64,000 nucleotides of DNA from Shewanella gelidimarina (GCF_023283945.1 NZ_JAKIKW010000018.1:55479-119478); one strand, 5' to 3'. Shown: positions 24,917-34,546, counted from the first letter of the stretch. A program made the numbers and translations. Notes: generated from the sequence alone by a model not told the origin.

Positions 24917-27349
24917 ATGACAAAAAATAAAGTAACAACAGCACTTAGCCTGTCTGTACTTGCACTTTCGATCTCTGCAAGTGTCGGCGCAGCACCTACT
25001 TTCAACCCTGGTTTACACAGTAACGCATCACCATTGAATAACGAAAGTCCGCTACCAAAGCGTTATATTGTCAAGTTCAAAACGGCTGCGGCCGCCTCAG
25101 GCTTTTCAATCGCAACTAACGCCATTGATGATGCTCAATATGAACCTAGAACTAACGAAGTCTTTTCTCACTTCCGCGCACTTAACAGCGTCTCAGCAAA
25201 AGAGATGAAGCGTATCGGTCGCAGTAATAGTTATACGGTTAAGTTAGACGGTAAAGATCTGCAAGCGCTTCGATTCCGTGCAGATGTAGACTATGTTGAA
25301 GAAGATGTACCACGTCGGCTACTCAGCGAAACCACACCTTGGGGTCAAACCTACGTTGGTGCAACCACACTAAGCGATAGCCAAGCGGGTAATCGTACTA
25401 TTTGTATTATTGACTCGGGCTACGACCGTGGCCATAACGATCTCAATGCCAATAATGTCACAGGTACAAATAACTCAGGTACCGGTAACTGGTTTGAACC
25501 TGGAGCAGGTAACGCTCATGGTACTCACGTAGCAGGAACAATTGCAGCCATTGCAAATAATGAAGGTGTTGTTGGCGTGATGCCAAATCAAAATGCCAAT
25601 ATTCATGTTATCAAAGTCTTTAATGCTGCAGGTTGGGGCTACTCTTCATCTTTAGTCTCTGCTGTAGATACTTGTGTTAGCAATGGCGCTAATGTTGTGA
25701 CGATGAGTTTAGGCGGGGCAAGCTCAAATAACACCGAGAAAAATGCCTTAGCGGCTCACGAAGCTAACGGCATTTTATTGATTGCTGCTGCAGGTAATGA
25801 TGGTAACAACACTCACAGCTACCCTGCATCATATGACGCTGTAATGTCAGTTGCTGCTGTTGATAGCAACAAAGATCACGCGGCATTCTCACAGTTCACG
25901 GATCAGGTTGAAATTTCGGGACCCGGTGAAGCTATTCTTTCAACAGTAACGCGTGGTGAAGGACGCTTAGCTGACATTACTATTGCTGGTCAATCATACT
26001 TTGATAATGGTGTGGTACCTCATAATCGTTTTGTACAATCTGGCACGAGTCACGTGGGGTCTCCGCTGATTGGTAGCGCGACAGGTACATTAGCGGAGTG
26101 TTCAGTCAGCGGCAGTAACTTCAACTGTGGCAACATGAGCAACAAAGTGTGTTTAGTTGAGCGTGTTGGAAACCAAGGTTCAAGCTATCCTGAAATTGAC
26201 GCAGTAAAAGCCTGTGAAGCCGCGGGTGCTAGCGCAACAATCGTTTACAGTAATAGCGCACTGCCGGGGCTGCAAAACCCATTCTTGGTCGACAGTAATA
26301 ATGAAGCACCCATTGTCTCAGTATCAGTTGATCGCGCTACAGGCCTTGCCTTACGCAATCAGGTAGGCGCATCCGTTACCGTTGCAAATACCGATAACGA
26401 AGATTACGAGTATTACAATGGTACTTCTATGGCAACACCACATGTTTCTGGTGTTGCAACATTAGTCTGGAGTCATCACACAGAGTGTAGTGCAGCGCAA
26501 ATTCGCTCGGCACTCAATGTCACAGCGGAAGATCTTCAAACGGCGGGTCGTGACAATAACACCGGTTACGGCTTAATCAACGCGGTTGCGGCAAAAGCAT
26601 ACCTAGATGAATCATGCTCAGGCCCTACTGATCCCGGTACAGGCGGTGGCGACAATGTATTGGTGAATGGTGTAGCCCAGTCAAACCTTACGGGTGCAGC
26701 GAGTGATGAGTTACATTACTCTATCGATGTGCCTGCTGGTGCGACCGATTTAAGCTTTACCATGAGCGGGGGTACGGGTGATGCTGACCTTTATGTAAAT
26801 TATGGCGCAGCACCCACTACAGCTACCGGTGGTTATGATTGTCGTCCATGGAAAGGCGGAAATGCTGAATCATGCCCAATCGCTACAGCACAAACTGGCA
26901 CATACTACGTCATGGTCCAAGGCTATAGCGCATTTAGTGGTGTAAACCTTGTTGCGAACTTTACCGAAGATACTGGTGGGGGAACGGGCGGCGAAACCGG
27001 TGGTCCAGCAACATACACTAACAACACCAGCTACAGTATCCCTGATAATAGCAGCGCAGGTATCACCAGTGTCATTGCAGCAGCTCGAACAGGTGATTCA
27101 GGCACTGTGACCATCAAGGTTAACATTAGCCATACTTACATCGGCGACTTACAAGTAGAGTTACATAGCCCTACAGGTCAAGTGGCGATATTACACGATA
27201 ATACTGGCGGCAGTGCTAACGACATTGTTAAGACTTACACCGTCGATATGTCTGGCGCTGATTCAGTGGGTAATTGGGAACTGAAAGCCGTTGACAGTGC
27301 TCGACGTGATACAGGAACAATCAACTCTTGGGAGTTGAGTTTCCAATAA
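24917..27349 (+). CDS. Secreted S8 subtilisin-like protease with PA, PPC and P domains
   Basis: Signal peptide (1-25, ASVGA), I9-type propeptide (about 47-132, KRYIVKFKTAAAA to YVEEDVPRR), and an S8 catalytic domain with the triad D166 (IIDSGYD), H201 (HGTHVAGTIAA) and S504 (NGTSMATPHVSG), and oxyanion Asn N294 (AAGNDG). A protease-associated (PA) insert with four Cys interrupts the catalytic domain at about 360-490. A bacterial pre-peptidase C-terminal domain (about 580-680, ELHYSIDVPAGATDLSFTMSGG) and a proprotein-convertase P domain (about 700-810, IPDNSSAGITS to NSWELSF) follow, joined by Gly/Thr-rich linkers. Extracellular nutrient acquisition is the usual role in marine gammaproteobacteria. 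Transcribed alone; a strong terminator follows. Confidence 0.94.
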   Translation: MTKNKVTTALSLSVLALSISASVGAAPTFNPGLHSNASPLNNESPLPKRYIVKFKTAAAASGFSIATNAIDDAQYEPRTNEVFSHFRALNSVSAKEMKRIGRSNSYTVKLDGKDLQALRFRADVDYVEEDVPRRLLSETTPWGQTYVGATTLSDSQAGNRTICIIDSGYDRGHNDLNANNVTGTNNSGTGNWFEPGAGNAHGTHVAGTIAAIANNEGVVGVMPNQNANIHVIKVFNAAGWGYSSSLVSAVDTCVSNGANVVTMSLGGASSNNTEKNALAAHEANGILLIAAAGNDGNNTHSYPASYDAVMSVAAVDSNKDHAAFSQFTDQVEISGPGEAILSTVTRGEGRLADITIAGQSYFDNGVVPHNRFVQSGTSHVGSPLIGSATGTLAECSVSGSNFNCGNMSNKVCLVERVGNQGSSYPEIDAVKACEAAGASATIVYSNSALPGLQNPFLVDSNNEAPIVSVSVDRATGLALRNQVGASVTVANTDNEDYEYYNGTSMATPHVSGVATLVWSHHTECSAAQIRSALNVTAEDLQTAGRDNNTGYGLINAVAAKAYLDESCSGPTDPGTGGGDNVLVNGVAQSNLTGAASDELHYSIDVPAGATDLSFTMSGGTGDADLYVNYGAAPTTATGGYDCRPWKGGNAESCPIATAQTGTYYVMVQGYSAFSGVNLVANFTEDTGGGTGGETGGPATYTNNTSYSIPDNSSAGITSVIAAARTGDSGTVTIKVNISHTYIGDLQVELHSPTGQVAILHDNTGGSANDIVKTYTVDMSGADSVGNWELKAVDSARRDTGTINSWELSFQ

Positions 27350-27377
27350 TCTTCGACTCATTTTAAACGTGTTTTAG

Positions 27378-27404
27378 GAGAGCCTTAAGGGCTCTCTTTT
27401 TTTT
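27378..27404 (+). terminator. Terminator of the subtilase gene
   Basis: GAGAGCC / GGCTCTC arms followed by eight T. Confidence 0.9.
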
Positions 27405-27479
27405 GCTCTGCATTGAGCTGACATTTTTGGTAATTTAACTGGTATAATTACTTCAATAGTATCTGCAATGAACGTAATC

Positions 27480-27836
27480 ATGACACAAGCAAACAACCCA
27501 TTACACGGTATCAAGCTAGAAACCTTACTTACTGAACTAGTCGAGCGTTATGGCTGGGAAGAGCTTGGGGACCGCATTGATGTGCGCTGCTTCAAACATG
27601 ATCCAAGTATCAAGTCGAGTCTAAGATTTCTGCGTAAAACCCTCTGGGCAAGAGAGAAAGTGGAATACCTTTATCTTAAGACGAATAAATTACCTTTGCC
27701 AGCAAGAAAGCCAAGGGATGACGGCTATCAAGCCAGTGATAAAACACTGCGCACCGCGAATAACAAAGCGATTGATAAACCAAGCAAAGATTCGAATGAT
27801 GACACTCAGATAAATGCCAACATCTGGGGTAAATAG
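27480..27836 (+). CDS. VF530-family (DUF2132) putative DNA-binding protein
   Basis: Residues about 7-68 match the VF530 domain very well: [20 protein letters not shown], then [30 protein letters not shown]. The family is small and helical and was proposed to bind DNA from its structure; no role is proven. The C-terminal 50 residues are basic and low complexity. ATG 27480 ([10 protein letters not shown]) is preferred; an in-frame ATG at 27468 would add four residues. Neither has a strong ribosome site. Confidence 0.85.
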   Translation: MTQANNPLHGIKLETLLTELVERYGWEELGDRIDVRCFKHDPSIKSSLRFLRKTLWAREKVEYLYLKTNKLPLPARKPRDDGYQASDKTLRTANNKAIDKPSKDSNDDTQINANIWGK

Positions 27837-27858
27837 TATTGATATAATATCCACCATT

Positions 27859-27896
27859 AAAAAAGGCTTAACAATCAAAGTTGTTAAGCCTTTTTT
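27859..27896. terminator. Bidirectional terminator between convergent genes
   Basis: Perfect 16-bp arms AAAAAAGGCTTAACAA / TTGTTAAGCCTTTTTT around a 6-base loop, giving a T-tract on both strands. Confidence 0.9.
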
Positions 27897-27915
27897 AGTG
27901 CTGTGAGATTTCCCG

Positions 27916-28722
27916 CTATATCGGAAAATCAAATATAAGTCGCCAAACCTGTACCCCATCACCAGTACGATAACTAACTCCAAACCGGCTCATATTAAAC
28001 AGATCCCATCCGACCGGTTTTGAAAAAGCCAAGGTTATCCCAGCTTCAAAACTGTTGGTCACCAAAACATCTTCCTCAAAAGGCGTCACAAACCTAAGTT
28101 TGTCAAAGTACCAGTAACCTGCCACAAATAGTCTTGGCTCAATGCCAATGTCAGCGACTTGAAAATGAAAATTAGTGCCAATATCCACACCAGATTGAAT
28201 CGCTGAATAAGTTTCATTGGGGGCGTCATCAAGACTACGATAGCCGGCAAAGAATATACGATTAACCCAAACGGGTTTTGTATCCTTAAGCTCAAAATCA
28301 AGTAAGCTCGACATCCCTGCTGAGTAGATAATCACGTCATTGCCATTGGTGGTGTTCGTACCAACACCTAAGTCTACATATGACTGAAACTCATGGGTCT
28401 CAGAGGTGTTTATTCGATATTCTATGCCAGGGGTAAAAGTGGCGGTGCCAACACTGCTTGGAAAGTCACCATCAGGAATATCACTCCAAGTAAAGTTGTA
28501 AAAACCGAGTGATAATGGCGTGCGTAGCACTAAGGATTCAGTTTCTGTTCGCTGAAGGTCAAAGCTTAAAGGGATATTGATAACCGTCGCATTTTGCCCA
28601 GAAGTTCGGTAAACACCGCTTCCTAAATAATTAGCAAATGCATAATGGCTGTAGTCCTTTTCAGCATTGGCTGGCAGGACAAAAAGAATCAGTAGAATTG
28701 AAAGGTAACGCGAAAGGGCCAT
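27916..28722 (-). CDS. Outer-membrane beta-barrel protein (solitary autotransporter-barrel-like)
   Basis: Signal peptide (MALSRYLSILLILFVLPANA), then 248 residues of alternating-polarity strands (for example TFTPGIEYRI, HEFQSYVDLGVG, EPRLFVAGYWYF, SFEAGITLAFSK) ending in VWRLIFDFPI, with an aromatic near the C-terminus. This fits a stand-alone barrel such as the 'solitary outer membrane autotransporter beta-barrel' family; that assignment is from memory of the pattern, not from a decisive motif. Single gene on the minus strand, closed by the bidirectional terminator. Confidence 0.72.
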   Translation of the reverse strand: MALSRYLSILLILFVLPANAEKDYSHYAFANYLGSGVYRTSGQNATVINIPLSFDLQRTETESLVLRTPLSLGFYNFTWSDIPDGDFPSSVGTATFTPGIEYRINTSETHEFQSYVDLGVGTNTTNGNDVIIYSAGMSSLLDFELKDTKPVWVNRIFFAGYRSLDDAPNETYSAIQSGVDIGTNFHFQVADIGIEPRLFVAGYWYFDKLRFVTPFEEDVLVTNSFEAGITLAFSKPVGWDLFNMSRFGVSYRTGDGVQVWRLIFDFPI

Positions 28723-28810
28723 AAATTAAATGTAAACTTAACTGGTCTCTAATTGATAGCCCTGAATATAGCGGTATAACCAAGGAAAATCCACGGTTAA
28801 TAATTGCTGC

Positions 28811-29428
28811 CTAGTCTTTATCTTCCTCGGTAAAATGATACTCTGACATCATATGACCTAATTCTGTCGACTTGGTCTTAAGGTAAGCTTCGTTATAACG
28901 GTTCTTACCGACTTGAAGCGGGACACGCTCAACAACCTCTAAGCCAAAGCTTTCCATCGCTTTTACTTTTCTCGGGTTATTGGTCATCAATCTAACCTTG
29001 CTGACACCGATTTGTTCCATCATTGGAATAATCATGTCATATTTACGCATATCTGCAGCAAAACCTAGACGCTCATTAGCCTCTACAGTATTTGCTCCTT
29101 GATCTTGTAACTCATAGGCTCTGATTTTATTCAGCAACCCAATACCACGCCCTTCTTGGCGTAGATAGAGGATAAAGCCCTGACCTACTTCAGCAATATT
29201 TTGCATCGCTGTTTGCAGCTGAAAACCACAATCACAACGTAAACTGAAAAGCGCATCACCGGTTAAACACTCGGAATGAATACGACCTAAAATAGGACTT
29301 TCGGCATCAAATACGCCCAATGTAAGCGCAACGTGCTCTTTACCTGTCTCGCTATCTTCAAAGCCGTGCATTTCAAAAACACCCCAAGGTGTTGGCAATT
29401 TTGAAGACGCGATATATTTAATCGACAT
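28811..29428 (-). CDS. ribA: GTP cyclohydrolase II
   Basis: First step of riboflavin synthesis: opens the GTP imidazole ring to give diaminohydroxyribosylaminopyrimidinone 5'-phosphate. The zinc-binding Cys triplet is in [18 protein letters not shown], and the catalytic/GTP motif is [21 protein letters not shown], followed by DMRKYDMI and the arginine-rich [17 protein letters not shown]. Stand-alone RibA at 205 residues with no DHBP-synthase domain. No FMN riboswitch-like structure is seen in the 220 bp upstream. Confidence 0.96.
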   Translation of the reverse strand: MSIKYIASSKLPTPWGVFEMHGFEDSETGKEHVALTLGVFDAESPILGRIHSECLTGDALFSLRCDCGFQLQTAMQNIAEVGQGFILYLRQEGRGIGLLNKIRAYELQDQGANTVEANERLGFAADMRKYDMIIPMMEQIGVSKVRLMTNNPRKVKAMESFGLEVVERVPLQVGKNRYNEAYLKTKSTELGHMMSEYHFTEEDKD

Positions 29429-29651
29429 GATAAAACCTTAACGACTACTCTCATTCCCTAAGACTGCAGAGAATCCTGATAAAGATATTAATGTGGATGA
29501 AAACTAACGTCGAGCGCTGCAAAAGTGTAAAAACCAACCATTTCTAGCTAATCAATTAGCACTATACGAGCGTGATAGCGCAGCATAAGCTGCGCGCTCA
29601 AACATAAACTTGAAGCGGCTCACTAAATGAATAAATTAGCTTACTGTTTGC

Positions 29652-30008
29652 TTAAAATTCTTTCGCTGCAAAACCAGTAACTTGCTTTATACCCATTTCA
29701 CGACCAAGTGCAGTCATAGGGTGAATAACCACTAATCCTTTAACTGACTTCTTCAGTTTGCCCATGTCAGCTTGCTCTTCTTTAGTCAGTACACGACTAA
29801 ATTTAAGATCTTTAACCGTTGATCCTTCTTTGCCTAGCTCACGATTTTGCTGCTTTTTAACGTTAGCAATACGCTTCGTTAAAGTGGCAATCTCACGTTT
29901 AAACTGGATAATGATCCCTGGATCTTCGCGCTTTTCAGCTGCTGCCAACTTACGACCAAATTTATCGAGCTTATCGTTGAGCGTTTGCAGCTCCTGCTTT
30001 AAATTCAT
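29652..30008 (-). CDS. yibL: YibL-family ribosome-associated protein (DUF2810)
   Basis: A 118-residue, very basic protein with a coiled-coil-like N-terminus (LKQELQTLNDKLDKFGRKLAAAEKR) and a conserved C-terminal part ending MTALGREMGIKQVTGFAAKEF. This matches enterobacterial YibL, found with ribosomal fractions; mechanism unknown. Own transcription unit. Confidence 0.88.
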   Translation of the reverse strand: MNLKQELQTLNDKLDKFGRKLAAAEKREDPGIIIQFKREIATLTKRIANVKKQQNRELGKEGSTVKDLKFSRVLTKEEQADMGKLKKSVKGLVVIHPMTALGREMGIKQVTGFAAKEF

Positions 30009-30144
30009 TTACAAACCTTAAATTCAAATCTAAATAACATATTTAGAAACAAAAACAGCCTCAAAAAAAGTAATTGATGCTGTTTGTCATTATTGCCTCA
30101 TTATAACAGCATATAGCGCAATATTACCTAGGTTTATGCTTAGC

Positions 30145-30609
30145 TTATCTTAGATAATGGATCACTTGGTTACTACTGCCTCGAAAAACTAAACTTGGAT
30201 CAGCAAATGATTGTTCGAATTTGCCATCAACAACCACATTGACCAGATCAACCACCGCTTGTTGTTCTATGGTTAATTGTTCGAGTAAATAGCCCGTCCA
30301 CAGCCAAATATCTTTACCTGGACATTGAGATTTCACCCGTTTAACCAGTTTTAAAATTTCTGCGACATTGCCAGGGAAAAGTGGATCACCACCAGACAGG
30401 GAAAGCCCTCGTCTTTTTATACGAGTATCATTTAGGTCATCAATAATGGTCTGCATCATTGGCTCATCAAACTGATGGCCAGAACACGGATTCCACGTCG
30501 ATTGATTATAGCAGCCGCGGCATTGATGCTCACAACCTGAGACAAACAGTGTTGCTCGAGTCCCTGGGCCGTTAAGCACATCGGTCTGATAATATTGATG
30601 ATAGTGCAT
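30145..30609 (-). CDS. nrdG: Anaerobic ribonucleotide reductase activase
   Basis: Radical-SAM activase that installs the glycyl radical on NrdD. The [4Fe-4S] ligands are C26, C30 and C33 in CEHQCRGCYN, and LSGGDPL is the SAM-binding motif. The 154-residue length is standard for class III activases. It lies 66 bp downstream of nrdD on the same strand and is presumably cotranscribed. Confidence 0.96.
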   Translation of the reverse strand: MHYHQYYQTDVLNGPGTRATLFVSGCEHQCRGCYNQSTWNPCSGHQFDEPMMQTIIDDLNDTRIKRRGLSLSGGDPLFPGNVAEILKLVKRVKSQCPGKDIWLWTGYLLEQLTIEQQAVVDLVNVVVDGKFEQSFADPSLVFRGSSNQVIHYLR

Positions 30610-30675
30610 AATAAACTCTTCCTTAACAAAAAGGTGCCAATGACGGCACCTCGTTTCGTTCTCGCAGGCCTTAAA

Positions 30676-32793
30676 TTAAAGGTGCTTAATTCGGCGCTTA
30701 ACCTCTTCTTGCTTACCATAGTTAAATGGTCTTGCATCTGGGCTACCTAGGTAGCCACATACGCGACGAGTTACCGACACTCGGCTTGGCTCGTGGTTAC
30801 CACATTTAGGGCAAGTAAACCCTTTACTCGTACACCCAAATTCACCGGTAAAGCCACAGTCATAACACTCATCTATCGGCGTATTGGTGCCGTAATAAGG
30901 CACTCTTGAATAGCTGTAATCCCAAACATCTTCCAATGCTTCAACATTGTTTTGCATGTTAGGAAACTCGCCATAACAGATAAACCCGCCATTGGCGATC
31001 TCTGGATAAGGTTGCTCAAAATCTATCTTATCGTATGGGTTAACTTGCTTTTCAACATCTAAATGGAAACTATTGGTGTAATACCCTTTAGATGTCACGC
31101 CTTCAACAACTCCGAAGGCTTTTGCATCTAGATTACAAAAACGACTACACAAGTTTTCACTTGGCGTGCTGTAAAGACTAAAGCCGTAACCTGTCTCTGC
31201 TTTCCATGCGTCGGTGGCAGCTTTTAGGTACTTGATCACTGCTACCGCTTTTTCGCGCAGTTGAGCACTGTCGTAAACATGTGTTTCGCTGCCGTAAAGT
31301 GCATTGATGGTTTCATGCAAACCAATGTATCCGAGAGAAATTGACGCGCGGCCATTCTTGAAGATCTCAGAGACATCATCATCTGCACGTAGTCGTACGC
31401 CACATGCACCTTCCATATACAGGATCGGTGCAACACGCGCTTTAACGCCGTCTAAACGAGCGATACGAGTATCTAATGCTTTACGGGCAATGAGTAAACG
31501 CTCATCCAAGATGCGGTAAAATTCAGCTTCATCGCCATGTGCTTCAAGTGCAACGCGCGGCAAATTCAAACTGACGACACCAAGGTTGTTACGCCCTTCA
31601 TGTACCAGTTCTCCGTTTTCCTCAAAAGTCCCGAGGAAGCTACGGCAACCCATTGGCGTTTTGAACGAACCGGTCACCTTTTCAACCTGCTCATAGTTAA
31701 GAATATCAGGGTACATACGTGTTGTTGCACACTTCAATGCCAGCTGTTTAATATCGTAGTTACAGTCACCCGTTTTATGGTTAATACCATCACGAATAGC
31801 AAAAACTAACTTAGGAAAAACCGCTGTCTTACGGTTTTTACCTAAACCAGCAATACGCACTTGCATCATTGACTGTTGGATCAGGCGAGATTCCCAAGAG
31901 GTCCCTAAACCAAAACCAAAAGTCACAAAAGGTGTTTGGCCATTGGCGGTATGCAGTGTATTGACTTCATATTCAAGCGACTGAAATGCGTCATGGCACT
32001 CTTTTTCAGTCAATGAGATAGCAAATGCTTTGGCATCTGTAATCCCCCACGTCAGCGCGACTTGGTAATGTTTGTTATAGCTTTTGGTGACAAATGGCGC
32101 TAGCACCTCATCAATACGGTTAATCGTGGTGCCGCCATAAATGTGGCTGGCAACCTGCGCAATGATCTGTGCTGTCACGGCAGTCGCTGTCGAAATTGAT
32201 TTAGGCGTTTCAATCTCCGCATTGCCCATTTTGAAGCCTTCGGTCAACATGCCACTAAGATCAATCAACATACAATTGAACATCGGGAAGAATGGCGCGT
32301 AGTCTAAATCATGGTAGTGAATCTCACCTGACTCGTGGGCTGCAACGACATCTTTTGGCAAGATGTGGCATTTGGCATAATGCTTAGCAACAATACCCGC
32401 CAACAGATCACGTTGAGTGGGGATCACTTTTGAATCTTTGTTAGCGTTTTCGTTCAATAGCGCCGCATTGCTCTGCTCAACTAAGCCACGGATCTCTTGA
32501 TTTAGTCTGCTACTGACTTCACGATTAACATCTCTATCATGGCGATATTCAATGTAGACTCGCGCTAATGATTTGTATGGCCCTTCCATCAACAAGTTTT
32601 CCACGGCATCTTGAAGAGCGTGGATATTTATCTCATCTAATGTCGCCACCGAATCGGCTGCTTGTCTCGCGACAGATTCTGCATAAGCGGTGTCATCAAT
32701 ACCTGCCGAGTTAGCAGCTGCTATCACTGCGTCTCTAATCCTTGTTTCGTCAAAAGGCGTACGGTAACCATCCCGTTTAATAACCACTGGCAT
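30676..32793 (-). CDS. nrdD: Anaerobic (class III) ribonucleoside-triphosphate reductase
   Basis: Reduces NTPs to dNTPs without oxygen. An ATP-cone regulatory domain lies at the N-terminus (VVIKRDGYRTPFDETRIRDAV). A zinc site of two Cys pairs is near the C-terminus (ECYDCGFTG and CPKCGNHEPS). The glycyl-radical site is Gly680 in RRVCGYLGSPDARPFN. Length of 705 fits NrdD. Upstream are two NrdR boxes exactly 31 bp apart and an FNR-type site, giving dNTP and anaerobic control. Operon with nrdG. Confidence 0.97.
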   Translation of the reverse strand: MPVVIKRDGYRTPFDETRIRDAVIAAANSAGIDDTAYAESVARQAADSVATLDEINIHALQDAVENLLMEGPYKSLARVYIEYRHDRDVNREVSSRLNQEIRGLVEQSNAALLNENANKDSKVIPTQRDLLAGIVAKHYAKCHILPKDVVAAHESGEIHYHDLDYAPFFPMFNCMLIDLSGMLTEGFKMGNAEIETPKSISTATAVTAQIIAQVASHIYGGTTINRIDEVLAPFVTKSYNKHYQVALTWGITDAKAFAISLTEKECHDAFQSLEYEVNTLHTANGQTPFVTFGFGLGTSWESRLIQQSMMQVRIAGLGKNRKTAVFPKLVFAIRDGINHKTGDCNYDIKQLALKCATTRMYPDILNYEQVEKVTGSFKTPMGCRSFLGTFEENGELVHEGRNNLGVVSLNLPRVALEAHGDEAEFYRILDERLLIARKALDTRIARLDGVKARVAPILYMEGACGVRLRADDDVSEIFKNGRASISLGYIGLHETINALYGSETHVYDSAQLREKAVAVIKYLKAATDAWKAETGYGFSLYSTPSENLCSRFCNLDAKAFGVVEGVTSKGYYTNSFHLDVEKQVNPYDKIDFEQPYPEIANGGFICYGEFPNMQNNVEALEDVWDYSYSRVPYYGTNTPIDECYDCGFTGEFGCTSKGFTCPKCGNHEPSRVSVTRRVCGYLGSPDARPFNYGKQEEVKRRIKHL

Positions 32794-32826
32794 TGTATAA
32801 TTCCTCTTCTACATCATCGACAAGCA

Positions 32827-32873
32827 ACACTACATATAGTGGCACTTTTATTCTAAATCACAATATGTAGCGC
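32827..32873. promoter_or_regulatory. Tandem NrdR boxes upstream of nrdD
   Basis: Box 1 at 32827-32842 is ACACTACATATAGTGG and box 2 at 32858-32873 is TCACAATATGTAGCGC. Both follow the NrdR consensus (acaCwAtATaTwGtgt), and the 31-bp centre distance (three helical turns) is the spacing typical for NrdR. They sit 34-80 bp before the nrdD start. Confidence 0.85.
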
Positions 32874-32901
32874 ATTAAGCTATAAAAAGACGAGAAGTAC
32901 T

Positions 32902-32915
32902 TTGATCCAGATCAT
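32902..32915. promoter_or_regulatory. FNR/EtrA-type site upstream of nrdD
   Basis: TTGATCCAGATCAT matches TTGAT-n4-ATCAA with one mismatch. At about 110 bp from the nrdD start it is placed for anaerobic activation. Confidence 0.65.
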
Positions 32916-33033
32916 TATTTTAAACAACGAAGATAATAAGAAAAAATAACTGGGAACGATCACGCTTATCTAAAAATATGCCCTTGACGATGGCCTATAA
33001 GCGAGCTAGTGGCAGTATAAAATAGGGATAAAT

Positions 33034-33042
33034 TGTGGATAA
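33034..33042 (-). promoter_or_regulatory. Solitary perfect DnaA box
   Basis: TGTGGATAA is the complement of TTATCCACA. It lies in a 455-bp region between the unknown gene at 33249 and nrdD that otherwise shows no gene. A single box is not an origin; it may be chance or link nrdD to replication. Confidence 0.35.
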
Positions 33043-33248
33043 ATAAACAAGCACCTTCGTTGCCTATTTTTAACGCTCTGTTGAGGCTGCTGGTATTTGA
33101 CTAATATGAGTAAGCGACAACCGATTTATGCGGTGTTAACGAGCGGATGTTACTGTTAATGGGGTTAACGCTACTAATGACGACCTCAACTTTTAACCAG
33201 TGAAGCCATCAAAACAATCTGCAAGAGGTTAACTAATAACCAACGACA

Positions 33249-33941
33249 TTAATGCTGTTTTGCGAGTGCCAAATAACTGTTCAACTGACCCGATGCTTGT
33301 TGATGCTCACCTGTCATTGAGGCCAACTGCATCAAAGACTTTATGCCCTGATATTGATGCTTCTGTTGATCAGTGAGTGTTCGGTCAGACCCTAGCAAAG
33401 CAGTAATATCCGTGGCAACGCGATTCGCTTTTTGTGCAATGGCAGGAGATTGAATTGAATCCATCGTGCGCATAACCCATTTTGCTTCATCTAACGTCCC
33501 TGCCAGATCTCTATCTTCATCACTGTTAGTTAGCGTCGCGCGCTGTTCGTCAATAAAATCAGCTAATGACTGTGCTTCTGTGGGCGGAATATCAAAGCCA
33601 CTATTCGTTAGACGGTTCAGTTGCCCATCGGACAAAATACCGTCTTTGTAGAGCCGCTGAATAAGGCTGGGCAATTTTTCAGAGCTGAAACTGCCATCTT
33701 GAAAGAAGTCTTTCGCCATGGCTTCTATTTTCTGCGCCCGCTCAGCGCGGCCAGATAACACTAAGCCATGATCATCTTTAGTGACGGTATTTGTTGATGA
33801 AGCTGATGCGTCAGTATTTATGCCTTGGATGCCTGTAGCGCTACCGACTCCCGCTTTAGTGCCTGACACACCATATGCATCTGCCAGCACTGCGCCGCTA
33901 TTTACAGGGTTATTGATACTACTAAGTGGGTTCATCGTCAA
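33249..33941 (-). CDS. Conserved hypothetical protein, 230 residues
   Basis: I do not recognise a family. The N-terminal 60 residues are Ser/Thr/Gly/Ala-rich and probably disordered (including NTDASASSTNTVTKDDHG). The rest is predicted helical with amphipathic segments such as LPSLIQRLYKDGILSDGQLNRL and KHQYQGIKSLMQLASM. No signal peptide, membrane segment or metal motif. Codon use resembles its neighbours. The composition is reminiscent of flagellar or secretion-associated helical proteins, but nothing decides it. MTMNPL leaves the second Met as an alternative start. Confidence 0.7.
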   Translation of the reverse strand: MTMNPLSSINNPVNSGAVLADAYGVSGTKAGVGSATGIQGINTDASASSTNTVTKDDHGLVLSGRAERAQKIEAMAKDFFQDGSFSSEKLPSLIQRLYKDGILSDGQLNRLTNSGFDIPPTEAQSLADFIDEQRATLTNSDEDRDLAGTLDEAKWVMRTMDSIQSPAIAQKANRVATDITALLGSDRTLTDQQKHQYQGIKSLMQLASMTGEHQQASGQLNSYLALAKQH

Positions 33942-34016
33942 AAATTCGGCACTGATTTAGTCATAGTGTAACTAAAGCAGGAAACGTGCCGTTTTTTTGA
34001 TGATAAAATTGACTGC

Positions 34017-34481
34017 TTACTTTTGGTTCAATTCCGCGGTTAAGGTCAAGCAAAGTGTACGCAATGATTCAATATCTTGCTCACTCATGCTGACTTTTTC
34101 AAGCAAGGTATTTTTTTGTGCAAGCGCATCGGCTTGCAGAGCGAAGCCCGCTTTGGTAAGTGCGATAACTTTTTTACGCTCATCGGTTTCATCAGCCAAG
34201 CGTTGTAAAAATAACTTGCTCTCTAAACGCTTAACGATGGGCGTCAATGTGCCCATATCCAGACGAGTCGCGCGCGACAGCTGGGTCATGCTTGCTCTAT
34301 CTTGTAGCCACAATGCTTGCATCACCAGATACTGCGGATAAGTGAGTTCATACTGATCCAATAAAGGGCGGTAAGCGCGCATAAGTGCGTTCCCTGCGGT
34401 ATACAGAGCAAAACAAACATTATCCGACAGACATGCTTCGGTATCATTATTTGACACTTTGTTTTTCACTTCGACCTTCAC
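34017..34481 (-). CDS. MarR-family regulator, OhrR-like
   Basis: Winged helix-turn-helix repressor. The N-terminal DNVCFALYTAGNALMRAYRPLL with Cys23 matches the peroxide-sensing Cys region of OhrR proteins, and LTYPQYLVMQALWLQD and SMTQLSRATRLDMGTLTPIVKRLE form the dimer helix and recognition helix; ETDERKKVIALTKAG is the wing. GTG start at 34481 with only a weak ribosome site. Divergent from an NADPH-dependent oxidoreductase; three TTTGCGCA-type boxes lie between them, so it probably controls both genes in response to peroxides or electrophiles. No ohr gene is adjacent, which is atypical. Confidence 0.88.
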   Translation of the reverse strand: MKVEVKNKVSNNDTEACLSDNVCFALYTAGNALMRAYRPLLDQYELTYPQYLVMQALWLQDRASMTQLSRATRLDMGTLTPIVKRLESKLFLQRLADETDERKKVIALTKAGFALQADALAQKNTLLEKVSMSEQDIESLRTLCLTLTAELNQK

Positions 34482-34546
34482 TATCTTTATTAAGTACTAC
34501 AATTTTACCTGACTCCCCTTAACAAAACTAGCTGATCGCATTTTAT

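Noticed and set aside
24658..25005. Minus-strand frame of 115 residues before and into the subtilase gene
   Set aside because: Overlaps the signal peptide of a well-supported gene, is Cys-rich by chance from AT-rich DNA, and has no ribosome site.
29429..29651. FMN riboswitch upstream of ribA
   Set aside because: No conserved RFN-type elements were seen in the 220 bp region; the hairpins there are weak.
33034..33042. Possible replication origin at the DnaA box
   Set aside because: A single DnaA box with no AT-rich unwinding region, no iterons and no dnaA or gidA neighbours.
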